NCBI RefSeq assembly: GCF_000226115.1
Contig: NC_016458.1
Span: 8,785,501-8,849,500 of the forward strand
DNA from: Thermothielavioides terrestris NRRL 8126
Lineage: Eukaryota; Ascomycota; Sordariomycetes; Sordariales; Chaetomiaceae
Length of the DNA: 64,000 nt
Direction: 5' to 3'
A program made the translations under genes and the position numbers. The notes under the pieces are model-generated. The model did no database searches. It was given only the letters and a program-made list of their open reading frames with translations, and was not told the DNA's origin. Of this stretch, positions 45,685-59,741 are shown piece by piece (the first letter of the stretch is position 1; each line of letters begins with the position of its first letter).

Positions 45685-48600
45685 GAGCACTTAAACGCCA
45701 ATTGCGAAAGAACTATTAAGCCTAAAATCGAATTCGACAATACAAGCGTTCTTAGTATACCCGATTACCCCTATCTACGATGTCGTAGAGAGGGCATAGC
45801 GGCTATATAAGTTGCAATGACGATAGCGGTGGTCCGACAGTAGGCGCTATAAGTCGCAACACTGTGGCTAATGTATACGAGTACCCCGACCAACGCGACC
45901 AAAGACTTAAGCTCCCTCCTATAAGAGCTATAAACGATCGGAGTATATATATCGAAAGTACTAGCGATAAAAGATCGAGGCTTTTATAGGAATTTCGCGC
46001 CTTGGTATCGCTAGAGATATAGCTATATATATAGGCTACTGTATATATATACTACTACGAGGTATTCTAAGACGAGCTAAACTGCCTCTATAATATATAT
46101 AAGCTATATAAAAGCGTCGACTATATAAAAGAGGAGGTTATACAAATTAAAAATAAGGTTGGATTATAGGTAGGCGCTAGAGGTACCTAGGTAAGGACCT
46201 AGGCCTAGGTAGTAAGGTAAGGCGTAGCTACGACGTCGATGTCCTAGCTACTTAAGAGCTATATATAGTATATACTAAAGAAGCTATTTTACAAGCTTAT
46301 AATCGACCTTAGGTAGGTACTTACAAATATTATTAATAGGAGTATAAAGGATATAGTCTAAGCGATAAATGTAGCTATAGCTACAATAGGAATAACTATA
46401 GGAGGCGATAGAAGTAGCGCTATCGTAGTATAGAAGCTGCTAAAGAGTAGGAATATAGTGGTTACATTTAAGGAGGATCGCTAGGCGTAGTTCGCTAACA
46501 AGGACAATAAAGCGTAGGTCACTACTATATTTAAGGCGACTATAGTACTTAAGCGCTATACCTTCGTAGTACTAGCGAAGGGCGTATAGCTAACTGCCCT
46601 AACGAGGTATAGGGATGACCTTAGCCACCTAATGGTGGACCTAGCGAAGGAGAATAAGGTCTAGATCGTATATACAAGGCTATATACGCTATAGGGTAGT
46701 ACTAAAGGCGGTTAAAGGCTATAGATAATATATATATTGATTGAGCTCTATATAATTAAGAAAGCTATAAAGCTTATTGACTAAGGTATTTTACTCAACT
46801 ATATAGTCTACCTTTATAAACGCTTTAAAGGTATAGTATATATAATCCTATACTTTAAATATAGGAAATAGGGGTATAAAGCGGTATTCTATAAGGAGGA
46901 GGAGATATACTATCTAGTTTACGCCTATATAGCGTATAGTAATAGTAATATTGTAAAAGAGTAGGAGACGTAGTACCCTATAAAGATTAACTCAGCTAGG
47001 CACTAGCCAAAGTATATTAATTGTAGAGGTGCCTATATAGCCTTCGATATAAGCTATAAGGTTATATAGAAGTAGTATAGATATATAAGAGAGTAGTTTC
47101 TTAACTACCTACTTATATTCTATATACCCTAACCTTAGGCAACGATAGTAATAGAGACAAATATATAGTATAGAAGCTAGGAAGACGAGTCAAAGGAATA
47201 GCGCCTAAGGAAGCGCTCTACTAAGGTAGGCTAGTTTATCGATATTTAGAGGGTAGGGCGCTCTAACAGTATAGATCTATTCTAGTTCAAAGTACTTTTA
47301 TAAACGTTCTAGGGAGCTAGAGTATAAAATAGGAGTACTATTTGTATAATACCCCTATATAGTACGAGCATAGAGCTAGCCTTATAGCCTAACGCAGTTA
47401 TAACTAAGAGCCTCTACTCTATATCAAGTATATAGTTATAACGTTAAAAGTACTTTACTAGAATACCGATAGTAGTAGACACCGCTTTAATTAAATGCTA
47501 GAGGGGAGAGAGAAGTTCGACCTAATAGCGATTCAAAAGCTACTAATCTATCTAACTACGACCCTACCTACTTTGCCCTATAAGTAAAATAAACAATATA
47601 AGATAATATATAGCGCTAGTAGAGTAGCGTTGTATATAAGTAAGCGCCTTAACTATATAATATAGTCTATTAAAGCTAGGGAAGACTAGATAGTAGTAAC
47701 GTTTAAGAAGGAGAGGTTGGACCCCTTTATAATATAGTCTATCTATTTGCCTAACTAAGAGCTAGGGTAGCGATCACCGCTTTACACCCTAGTAGAGTAA
47801 AAGCTAAGAGGGTATAATATATTTATAGGCGACTTCAACGTCTACTACCCGATATAGGACAAGTATAATAGAACCTTCTAGTCGACAAGTATATTACTCT
47901 AAATTATAGTAGAATAGGAGCTCGAGCTCTATATACCTTATAGTATATCTACCTAAGTTCGATAAAGTAATAGAGATAGTATAATCGACTATATCTAGGC
48001 AATATAGGGCAGTGGTACTCGGTAGCTAGGGTTATTTAACTTAGTAGGCTCGGACTATATACCTTAGATAGCTAAGGTACTACTAAGGGGGAGTAGCGGT
48101 AGAGCTACTACGCTACTAGACTATAGCTAGGCGCTATTAGACTATAAGAGGTATAAAGCTAAAGTATAGTTCTTTACCCTATTAGAAGAGGTTAATATAG
48201 TAGAGTAGCTTAAAGATATAGTAGATACCCTAATATATAAGCTAACTAGTATTATAGATATAGTAGTACTATACTAAAAGCTTAATTAAAGGTCCTATAT
48301 ACTATAGTAGAGGCTCGAAGTTAATAAAGCAATATAGGAAGTAAAGAGGGCTAAGCGTATCTAACAGTCGAGCTATATAGCAAGCTCCTAAATGCACTAT
48401 TGTAAAGTAGTATAGTAATTTAAACGCTACGATAGGCAGTTGTAAACACTATATTAGCACTACTCTTTTACTAGGGCGTCGAGAGAATAGAAGTTGATAT
48501 AGGATATTAAGAGGTAGATATAACTTCGAAGCTACTAACGCCCTAAGCCTCTAACGTTGCTAGCGCTCTAGCTAGGGCTTAGCGAGCCCTAGAGTATAAT

Positions 48601-50642
48601 GACGTACACCTAGAAGGCTAAAGCGTTAGTAGAGCGCTTCTTTCCTACGCTATAGGTATAGTACAATAGTATCCTCGACTAGGACTAGCCTAAAAGGTCT
48701 TTTTATAATACTACGCCTATCAACTAGGAGGTCTATAGTACTAAGATTATAGAGATTATAAGCTATATAGGATTAAATAAGGCGTTTAGCAAGGACTTCT
48801 TTACTAATAAGTTCTTTAAGGCCTATAACAAAGAGGGTAAGCTATTAGAGGTACTTATAGCAATTATATATATTTGTTTTAAGCTAGAGCACTTCCTATA
48901 TAGATTCTATACTATATAGGTAGTCGTCCTTAGGAAGCTAGGGAAGTCTCTAGAATAGTTTATAGAGGTAGGGGTATACCGCCTAATATTGCTACTTAGT
49001 ATAGTAAGTAAAATTATCGAGGTAGCTATTATAGACTAGGTGATATATATAGCTAAGGTGTATAAGCTACTCCTAGAGATATAGATAGGCTTTTAGCAAT
49101 ATAGGTCTATAGAGGTGGTAATCTAGGTAGTAACTAATGTAGTAAAGATGGTATACGTGTACAACGCCTATACTTCGTTATTATAGTTGGATTTAAAAGG
49201 CGTCTTCGACTAGGTCGACTAGATCTAGCTATTATATATACTCTAGGAACTAGGCTTTAAGAGGAAGCTAATTATACTTCTAAAGAGCTATTTCAAGGAT
49301 TATATAGTATATCTATAGTTCGATAGGGTTATAGCTAAGCTAATAGCCCTATAGCAAAGTACGCTATAGGGTTTGCCATTGTCGCTAGTGCTATTTATCC
49401 TCTTTATTACCCCTTTGTTCTATGCCTTTAAAGCGTATATTAGGCTCCTAACGGTTAAGTATATAGATAATACCAACCTTCTTATATTTAGATAGGATAT
49501 ACTAGTGTACTACTATATACTAGAGAGAGGGTTTACTAAGTATAAGAAATAGGCTATAGAGTGAAGGATATAGTTCGAACTAGCGAAAAGTAAGCTTATT
49601 TATTTTATAAGAGCGTAGTAGCTATATATAGAGGTCGTTAACATCCTTAGTGAAGGTCGACTAGGGCTTACGCCTATAGAGTTAACAAGGTTCCTAGGTG
49701 TATAGCTAGACTATAAGCTCTTATTTCAAGTATATAAAAAGGTAGTCGAGGCTAAAATAGCTATATAGAAATTTGCCTTTATAAAACTTATAGTAAAGAT
49801 ATATAAAGTACGTATTGTATAAGCTTAGGAGATCTATACAAAGGTTATTAGGAGCGTCCTTTCGTATAGGGTAGCGATGTAGTATACTTTAACGTTAATT
49901 AGAAAGACCTTCTATAGGATTGTATATAGCTTTAGCGTAATATAGTCGAGCTATCTCTAGGTAGTTGTTAGCGTATATAAGGCTATACTAGTCTATAACC
50001 TAGAAAGTAAGACTTAGGTACCCCTTATCGACCTATACCTCAACCGTTGGATAGCGTATATCGAATAGAGGCTTTAGAAAACTAGGCTTATATAGCTTCT
50101 ATATAATATTTATATAAAGGTAGCGTTAAGGTTAAAGAAGTAGCGCTATATACGCTATACTCTAGTGGTAGAACTGGCTACAAGGGAGTCTCCTATAGAG
50201 TAGAGACAATTATAAGCTAGGGACTAGCTTCTTATATATCGCCTAGCGGTAGTAGCAAAGGTATAGGACGAGAGTAGCGAAGACGACGATTAGAGACCTT
50301 AGGAGCTATAGCTATATACCAATATAGATGTAGCTACAGTAGAGGAGTAGAAGGTATATAGAGAGATATAGATATACTATATAGACGCTAGGAGGCTAGA
50401 GAGGGCGTACTATAGGGAAGTAGTAGACTTATACAACTTAGAGCTTCCTACCTAGGTACTATAGGTATATAAGGATCTTAGTAAAGCGTAGAGCTCCCTC
50501 TTTATATAGGCGTATATTGGGGCTATTAGCCTTAGGCAGTTCCTATTCTAGAAGGGGGTGCTAGATACGCCTATACCGCTCTACTACTATAGCGAGGTAC
50601 CTAAGACTATCGTCTACCTTATAATACATTATAAAGACTTTA
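45685..50642 (+). mobile_element. Tad-like LINE C, part before the D insertion
   Basis: Inserted in the RNase H region of G. The 5' end is at GAGCACTTAAACGCC, lacking about 8 nt compared with D and E. ORF1 runs to about 47,150 with a Cys/His segment near 47,020 (INCRGAYIAFD). ORF2 endonuclease: FIGDFNVYYPI near 47,825 and SIIDYI near 47,975. RT: LDLKGVFD near 49,190, GLPLSLVLFILFITPLFYA near 49,370, YIDNTN near 49,460. The C-terminal region ends KTIVYLIIHYKDF at 50,640, where LINE D begins. It is heavily RIP-mutated (most Trp and Gln codons are stops). Its 3' end must lie beyond the window. Confidence 0.87.
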
Positions 50643-52154
50643 GAAAAGAGCTTCCTTGTACTCAAACACCGATTATAAAGGAACCATTGAGCTAAAACCG
50701 AATCCAACGACGTGAGCGTTCTTAGTGTACTCGATTACCCCTATCTACAATGTCGTAGAGGGGGCGTAGTAGCTACGTAAATCGTAGTAGCGATAGCGAT
50801 AGCTTAGTGTTGAGTATTGTAGGTCGCGACACTACGACTAACGTATATAAATACCTCGACCAATGTAACTAAAGACTTAGGCTCCCTTCTATAGGAGCTA
50901 CGAACGATTGGAATATATATACTAAAGGCGTTAGTAATAAGCGATCGAGGCTTCTATAGGAATTCTATACCCTAATGTCGCTAAAGATATAGCTATATAT
51001 ATAGGTAGCTATATATATATATTACTACAAAGTGTTCTAAGACAAGCTAAACTACCTTTATAATATATATAAGCTATATAAGAGCGTCGACTATATTAAA
51101 GAGGAGGTTATATAAATTAAAAACAAGGTTGGGATATAGGCAAGCATTAAAGGTATATAAGCGAGGACCTAGGTATAGGTAGTAGGGCAGGGCGTAGCTA
51201 CAATAGCAACGCCCTAGCTACTTAAAAGCTATATTTAGTATATACTAAAGAAACTATTCTACAAGCTCGTAGTAGACCTTAGATAAGCATCTATAGATAT
51301 CGTTAATAAGAATATAGGTAATATAGTCTAAGTAGTCAATATAGCTATAGCGACGACGAAAGCGACGACAAGGGGTAGCGAAAGCGGTGTAATTATAGCG
51401 TAGAAGCTACCGAAGAGCAGGAATATAGTAGTTACCTTCAAGGAGGATCACTAGGCGTAGTTTGCTAATAAAGATAATAAGACGTAGGTTATAGCTATAT
51501 TTAGAGCAACTATAATACTTAAGCACTATACTTTCGTAGTACTTATAAAAGGCGTTTAGCTAGCTACCTTAATAAGGTATAAAGATAACGCTAACTGCCT
51601 AGTAGTAGACCTAGCGAAGAAGAACAAAGTTCGAATTATATATATAAGGCTATAGGCGCTATAGGGTAGCGCTAAAGACAGTTAAGGGCTACGAACAATA
51701 TATATACTAGTCGAGCTATATATAGTCGAGGAAGCGGCGAGGCTTATCGACCAAAAGGTCCTACTCAATTATATAGTCTACCTTTACAAACGTTTCGAAA
51801 GCGTAGCGTATATAATCCTATACTTCAAATATAGAAAGTAGAGATATAAAGCAACGTTCTATAAAAAGGATAAAGTATACTACCTAATCTACATCTATAT
51901 AGCGTATAGCGATAGCGATATAGTAAAGGAGCAAAAGGCAAGATACCTAGTAAAGACCAACCTAGCTAAGAACAAGCTAAAGTACATTAACTGTAGAGGC
52001 GCCTATACAGCCTTTGACATAAGCTATAAGATAGCGAAGGAGTAGCACCAACGTACAAGGGAGCAGTTCAACGACTGCCTACTTACCTTTTATATACCTT
52101 AGTCTCAAGTAGTAGTAGCGACAGGGGCGAGCATATAGTATAGAAAGGACTAGC
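50643..52154 (+). mobile_element. Tad-like LINE D, part 1 (5' leader and most of ORF1)
   Basis: Begins AAAAGAGCTTCC, the same 5' end as LINE B. It holds the leader and ORF1 up to about 52,143, ending in the same Cys-region neighbourhood as C at 47,165. ATATAGTATAG at 52133-52143 is repeated at 63680-63690 after LINE E. A further 12 nt (52144-52155) before E's first shared base are unexplained. Confidence 0.85.
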
Positions 52155-54300
52155 AGAGCTTCTTTATACTTAAATGCCGATTGCAAAGGAACTGTTGAGC
52201 TAAAATCGAATCCGACAACGCGAGCGTTCTTAGCGCGCCCAATTACCCTAGTCTACGATATTGTAGTGAGGGCGTAGCGGTTGTATAGGCCGTGGTAGCG
52301 ATAGCAATGTCCTAATAATAGGCACTGTAGATTACGACACTATAGCTGACGTATACGAATATCTAGACCGACGTAACTGAAGGCTTAGGCTCTTTCCTAT
52401 AGGAGCTATAAACGATTGGAATATATATACTATAGGCGCTAGCGACAAGCGATCGAGGCTTTTATAGGAATTCTACGCCCTAGTGCCGCTAGAGATATAG
52501 CTGTATATATAGGCTATAGCGTAAGCGTACTTTTATAAGGTATTATAAAATAAACTAAACTGCCTTTACGATATATATAAGCTATATAGGAGCGTCGACC
52601 ACATTAAAGAGGAGGTTATATAAATTAAGAATAAGATCAAGATATAGGCAAGTGTAGAGAGTATATAAACGAAGATCTAGGCTTAGGTAATAGGATAGGG
52701 CGTAGCTACAACGGTAGTACCCTAGCTACTTGAGAGCCGTATATAGTATATACTAAAGAAGCTATTTCGCGAACTTGTAGTAGACCTTAGGCAGGCACTT
52801 ATAGATATCGTTAATAAGAGTGTAGAAGATACGGTTTAGACGGTCAATATAACTATAGCGACGACAGGAGTAACGACCAAAGGCAACGGAAGCGGCATAA
52901 TTATAGCGAGGAAGCTGCCTAAGAGCGAGAATATAGTAGTGACTTTCAAGGAGGACCGCTAAGCGTAGTTTGCCGATAAAGACAATAAAGTATAGGTTAT
53001 AGCTATGTTTAGAGCGACTATAGTATTTAAACGCTATACCTTCGTAGTACTTATAAAGGGCGTTTAGCTAACTATTTTAATGAAATATAGTAACAATGTT
53101 GATCGCCTAGCAGTGGACCTAGCGAGGGAGAACAAAGTTCAGATTGTATATACGAGGCTATAGGCGCTATAGGGGAGTATAGAGGACAGTTAAAGGCTAT
53201 AAACGATATATATACTAATCGAGTTATATATAGTCGAGGAGATAACGAAGCTTATCGACTAAGAGGTCTTACTCAATTATATAGTCTATCCTTATAAACG
53301 CTTTAAAGACATAGTGTATACGATCCTATACTTTAAATATAGGAAATAGGGATATAAGGCGATATTCTATAAAGAGGAGAGGGTATACTATCTAATCTAC
53401 GTTTATATAGTGTATAGCGATAGCGATACTACGAAAGAACGAGAGGTGAGGTGCCTAGTTAAGACCGACCTAGCTAGGAACAGGCTAAAGTACATCAATT
53501 GCGGGGGTGCTTATATAGCCTTTAACGTAAGCTATAAGATAGCGAAGGAGTAGCGCCAACGTACAAGGGAGCGGTTTAACGACCGTCTACTCACCTTCTT
53601 TATACCCTAGCCCTAAGTGGCAACGACTATAGAAGCGAGTATATAGCGTAGGAGTTAAGAGGACGAGCTAAGGGAGTAGCGCCTAAGGAAGCGCCCTACT
53701 AAGGTAGGCTAGCCTACCGATATCTAGAGGGTAGAGCGATCTAATAGTATAGACCTGTTCTAGTTTAGAGTACTTTTATAGACCTTCTAAAGGTCTAGGG
53801 CGTAGACTAGGAGCACTACTTATATAGCGCCCCTATATAAGGCGAGTATAGAGCTAGCTTCGTAGCTTAATACGGTAATAACTAAGGGCCCTTGTCCTAC
53901 GCTAAGTATATAGCTATAACGTTAAGAATACTCTACTAGAATACCGATAGTAGTAGGAACCGCCTTAACTAAGCGTTAGAGGGTAGGGAGGAGTTTGATC
54001 TAATAGCGATTTAGGAGCTACTAATTCGCCTAGATACGACCTCCTTAGCCTCGCCCTATAGGCGAGGCGGCTAGTATAAGATAGTATATAACGTTGGTAG
54101 GGCAATGCTATATATAAGTAAACGCCTTAACTACGTAATATAATCGGCTAAGGTAGGGGAAGATTAGGTGGCTATAACGTTTAAGAAGGAAGGGTCGGAC
54201 CCCTTTACAATATAGTCTATTTACTTGCTTAACTAGGAACTAGGGTAGCGATCGCTGCTCTATACCCTAGTAGAGCGAGAGCTAAAGGGGCGTAATATAC
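52155..54300 (+). mobile_element. Tad-like LINE E, part 1 (leader, ORF1, start of ORF2)
   Basis: Full-length LINE inserted in D. The 5' leader begins CAGAGCTTC at about 52,154; ORF1 follows with INCGGAYIAFN near 53,495 (the CGG Gly-Gly is less mutated than in C). It is split at 54,300 within the endonuclease by LTR element F; ATAC (54297-54300) is duplicated at 60240-60243. Confidence 0.87.
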
Positions 54301-54798
54301 TAGATTGGGGTGATGGACTACCTAGATATAGGGGGGACCTAGTTTTTCTGCTTTTCTATTTGTCTTAGAGCGTTATATTCGTTATTAGGGGGTCTAGCCC
54401 TCTGATCATATATATTTAAATGGGCTAAGCCCATCTTCTTTATTATTAAGTAAGACATTAAGCAGTTGTCAATATACGTTCGTTGACACTACGTTGGTGG
54501 TCCTCCTTCTTCTAGGAAGGCTGTTGAGCCTCTCCTTTCGTTGTTCTACCTCTGTCTAGACGATAGGCATTCGAGCTATTAAGCTCTGACTATATTCTTA
54601 TTGTCTTTTATCTTTCTACTATATCCTACTAGATGTACCTAAGCTACGTGTCTTTCTCTTAGGAGACATCCTTCCTACTATTCGATACGTACTATCTTTA
54701 TCCGTCTAGAGGTATATCGTATTCCTTTAGGAGCTATCTCGTACACTTGATCCTAGGTGTAGTAGGGTAGGTTGGTATAGAGGTTTTACACTATTTCA
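54301..54798 (+). repeat. 5' LTR of element F (498 bp)
   Basis: Starts TAGATTGGGGTGATGG (probably TG... before RIP) and ends CTATTTCA. It matches 59742-60239 over its length with scattered C-to-T and G-to-A type differences. Confidence 0.93.
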
Positions 54799-57700
54799 AA
54801 TAGGAGCTTAATTGGGGAGGAGCTTAGCTCTATATCTAAATAGGACAATATAGACTATAAAGTCTTCTAAGATCGTAGAACTATATAATACTATATTAAT
54901 AGCTATACAACGATAATATAGCCAACCTATTGAGGCTCTAGTATACCGATACTAGTATCTCTAGGAGGTATAGAAACCTATTAAGGCGTATACGTTCTAG
55001 AGGTTTGTTGAGACCTTGTCCTAGGAGACCTTCCTTTGCCTAGACGGCGTAGAGTATCGAAAAGATATCCTATTATCCTTAATATTTCGAAGACCTATTA
55101 AGGCTTTGTCATTATCGATATAGTAGTTATAAAACATTAACCTAATTAAAAGACGATAGTTTTATCCTTTTAAATAGAGATAGGGGTAGAATTTTTATTG
55201 ATTATCATTTTCTTCCTTAGTCTAGCTAAACCAGTTATAAAAGCAGTTAAATATAGTAGCTACTTATAAGCTTCTAAGCTTAGGACTATACCTTTATAAC
55301 ACTTAGCTCCTTCTAATAGTATATCTAGTACTGTTTTATATCGGATATAAGGTCTTAGTATAGACTTTTACTTTTCTTTTTAAGAGCTATACTTTTATTG
55401 CTATTATATTAGTTAGGTTTAGTATATTAGTTGCCAAAGGTATCTAGGTAATCTATAAAGAGCCTATAGTTATCCTTTAAGGTATTTAGACTATATATTC
55501 CGAAGGAACCTAGCTTTTTAAGAGGTTTTCTTCCTCTAGATAGACGTTAAAGGAGTCGATATTCCTATAGAAGTATATATATTAGTCTTTTTATAGTCTA
55601 TCGATATAGTCATTGCCTTTCTTAAAGATAATAGCTAAGCGTCTAATAACTAGACTCTAGCGATATATATATATATTGTCTATAGAAGCTCTAGGAATTC
55701 CGTCGACCTCTATAATATTATTAATCTTAACGCTAACCTTCGAGGGAGAGTCCAAGGACGTATTTATCTTATAGCCTTTCTAAAGTATACTAAGCGAAAA
55801 AGACCTAGCTAAAGTAACATAGATATCCCTTCTATCTTCGTTAGATACCTCTACTCCGCCTATCTATATAGAGGTATCTATAGTAACACCTTCTAGTCTC
55901 TCCGAAGCCAAAGCTCTAAAGAAGATAACTAAGTACGTTCTTACTACTATACTTAGCGTAACCTTTCTAACCTTAGCGAAGGCTAGCCTTTAAGGCCGCT
56001 TCTCTAGTTAGAATGCTATATATTGGATCGAGACCTTCGAAGAGATATATAAGGCTTATTAGGTTATTAATAACAAGACCTATATATATCTATTTAAGCT
56101 TTAGTACAATACTACGATCTAGCCTATTATCTATTACTAGGAGAAAAAGGACTAAGAGACCTAAGTAGCTTTTAAAGCTAAGTTCCTAAAGTGCTAGAAG
56201 AGCGATAATCCTAAGTAGTATAGAGATAGAGGTTACCTTTATAATTTAATCGAAGGGAGATACTAGCTAATTAGTAAAGTTATTTATAACTACTTCGAGT
56301 TAATCGACTATATATACATTGTTACCTTTACTAAAGTTTATAAGGAGCTATAGTATATAATCGTTCCAACTATATAGTATATATTTAATTAACGGATCTA
56401 GGTAGCTCTTAAGGACTATTAGTATACTTTAAAGAAGGACGATAAAGACTCTATTTGTACTACGAAGTGGATAGACTTCCTTAAGTTCGTTTAGGATGCT
56501 CTTTAGAAGGGTCTCAACGTAGGAGACCTCTTTTTTAAGATCTATAAGTGTAAGATCGATCTATAGAAGTACTACTCGCCTTTGGCTACGCCTACTATTA
56601 AGACGACCCCTAAGCTATAGGAGTAGAAAGAGGAGGAGCTAAAGAAAGCTCTTATATTTATACTCAACGATATCGACGATCTAGTTAATTAGCTCTAACG
56701 TTTATATATCTAGAAGTAGAAGATCGCTAAGCAGTTCAAATGGAAGATCAAGGCCCTCCATTTATATAGAATTGATCCTACTTTTAACGAGATCGAGGTT
56801 CTCTGAACGTATTTCTAGTAGTAGAGCTACTTATAAGAGAGATGTATTAGCTTTATCATTAGCCTATATATTAATAGTCGTCCTCCTAGCTATAGTAGAC
56901 CTATAAGCTTTAGCTATTGCTACTATTGTAGTAACTCTGACTATATAGTCCTCGAGTATATAGAAGCTATAAAAGCTATAGCTATAGGTCTAATATATTG
57001 TAAAGGTATAGACTACTACCTTGGCGATAGGAGTAAGAAGGGCTATACACTAGCTAAGACGATTACCTTTGCGAAGATAGATGTTAATAATATATAAGAG
57101 GTCGGCAAGATCAGCTAGCTTATCCTTGTATATATAGCCTATTGCCTATAGTATAATAGCTACCCTATATATTAGATATACTATTGTAAGTATAAACGCC
57201 TAAATAGTTGTCTATTTAAGCTAAATATATCCCTAGTACTAAATAAGTACTACCTCTAGTAGCCTAAACCGTATTAGAAGCCTATAACCGTCTAGACAAC
57301 AATTAATCGTCTTATATATAAAGAGGAGCCTAAGCTTACCTCCGCCTTCTATTATATAGCGTCTAATTAATTGTCGTTTTATATAGTTCTATTAAAGGGA
57401 GGTTATATCTTAACTTAGAAGGTTGTCCTATAGCCTACGTTAAAGGTTAACGAATTTCGTTGACTACTTCTTCCTCTTTTTAACTAGACTAAGGGAGAAG
57501 CTAAAGAGGAAACGGACAAGGAAGTAGAGACTATACTTCAAGGTATACTATCTACTAAGCATCGGTTCGCTAAGGACGAAAGGGAAGATGACTTCTAGAT
57601 AGGCGGCACTCCTATACCTTTAGCGGAGCCTCTTTATATAACTATCTTTAAGAACCTAGCTATAGCGAATCGTATAAAGAAAGAAGAGCTATAGTCTAAG

Positions 57701-59741
57701 CTGCCTACGCTAAAGGTTGCTACGTTGCCTTTATATATAAAGGATACGATCTATACTATAATAAAAGTGAAGATTGGTCTAACCTTTGATGACTTGGTCT
57801 ATATCTCGCCTAAGTATAAGGACACTCTAATTATATATCTATAGGGCATTTCTACTAATATCGAGGTCATTGACTATAAAGGGTCTAATATTCCTAAGCC
57901 TAATGGATCAACTACTATATTGAAAGATATAAAGGTTTATATATAGGCTCTATATACTAATATAAATATATTTGACGACTCTTCCTCTAGTTAGACTAAG
58001 ATGGTTCTAGCAATTTTCGAAGTTACTAAGGACGGTATATAGGGCATCTATATAGGAAGCCTCTAAGAGCATTGGATTTATAAAAGTCTATCTAGAGACG
58101 TTGACGATTGTATCTATACCTTGCTTTAGAAGTCTATTTCAACACTTTCGGTCTTATAATATATAGAACTTAGTACAATAATAAGAGTATAGTCTTTTCC
58201 TACTCTATATATCTAGTTCGAGAAGGGCTATTATAATAAATACCTTGCTTTAATCGACTTTGGTTCAGAGTACAACTATATCTTAATAAATATTATCGAG
58301 AAGTATATAATACCGTATTAGTCTACTAAGGTCATTTCGAAGAGTCTTTATAGCTTAGCACCGTTTATTAGAAAGACTTAGGTTACTTTATATTTAGGAG
58401 GAGTTGGTATTAACCTTTACTTCTTTATAACTAAGGACATTGTTAATAGCTATAAAGCAATCTTCAGTATATTGTTTATTAAAGATATTGCCCTAATCTT
58501 CGATTACTACGATAGCAACTTAATTACTATTAATCTAATTATAGAGGGGAAGATAGTCTAGGCGTATATCGTCTTTAAGAAGATTGCCTAGTAGAATCGC
58601 CTACTATCTCTAATATAACTATCTACTTAGGAGCAATTTTAAGGATTGACGAAAAGTCCTAAAAGAATCTTTGACTAAGTAGAGATAGAGGAGGGCGAGA
58701 CTGCCCTTAGTTTCCTCGACGATTATATAGGTAAAGCGGTTTTTCATTTCGTTTTATAGAAGTCCTATATACCACTCCTTAGTACTCTTTTTTATATTGT
58801 ACGTTCTTATTCGTTGTCTTCTCCGTCTAGATAGAAGAAGAAGAGTAAGATCAAATTGTTGCCCTATTCAAAAGGGAAGAGGGGGACCTCGATTGGAAAC
58901 CCCTTTTCCAATAGAAGGCTAAGGCGGGCGTTCTACTATAAGTTTAGGGAGGCCCTAAGGACGTTTATACTCTAGAAGAATATTGTAAACAAGGTTTAGC
59001 TTATCAACCTAGCACTGTTCTACCTCTCTAACTAGAGGACTAGTAAGCTACTTTAGGTCCGTTAGCGGCATTTATAGAAGATCTTAACAATATATCAATC
59101 TAGTAGGATGTTGAAGCTAAGATTATAGAGATTACTATACTACGAGCGACTACGATACAAAGGTTTGTTGATACCCTTGTAGACAAGATGGACTAGGAGC
59201 GCCTCCTCGGTAGCGACCTAGTTAAGGACCTTAGGGCACTAGTATAGGTAGCCTTTAAGAAGATAGTACTTAATCCCTATCTTTAGGAAGAGGAGACGCT
59301 CGTCTATATGTTTATAAGGAGGCTAGACTACCTTAAAATGCTTTATACGCTAGTACAGAAGTATCTTTAGGCGTATAGATCACTTGTATTATCTAGCTAG
59401 ACGTCACCTTTAGTGTAGTACCGTAGTAAACGCCTTTGTAAAGAGTCTACAAAGCCTAGACGTCTACTTCGTCTACTACTATACGACCTATACGACTATA
59501 CCTTCGTTTATAAGTATAAGTATCTAGTATAGTGGTAGGGCTAGGATATATATATCAAGGAGGTAGAGGAGTACAAAAGACGGTAGGATTAGCTACTATA
59601 GCCAACTGGACCTTCGTAAGCTAAGCGAGCTACGTATAGGGAGTAGCTTAAGGAGTAGCGACGATAAGAAGTACCTACTAAGAGAGCTTTTAAAGTATAA
59701 GCTTGCCTATAGGAGTATATAGTAAGCTCGAAAGGGAAGTG

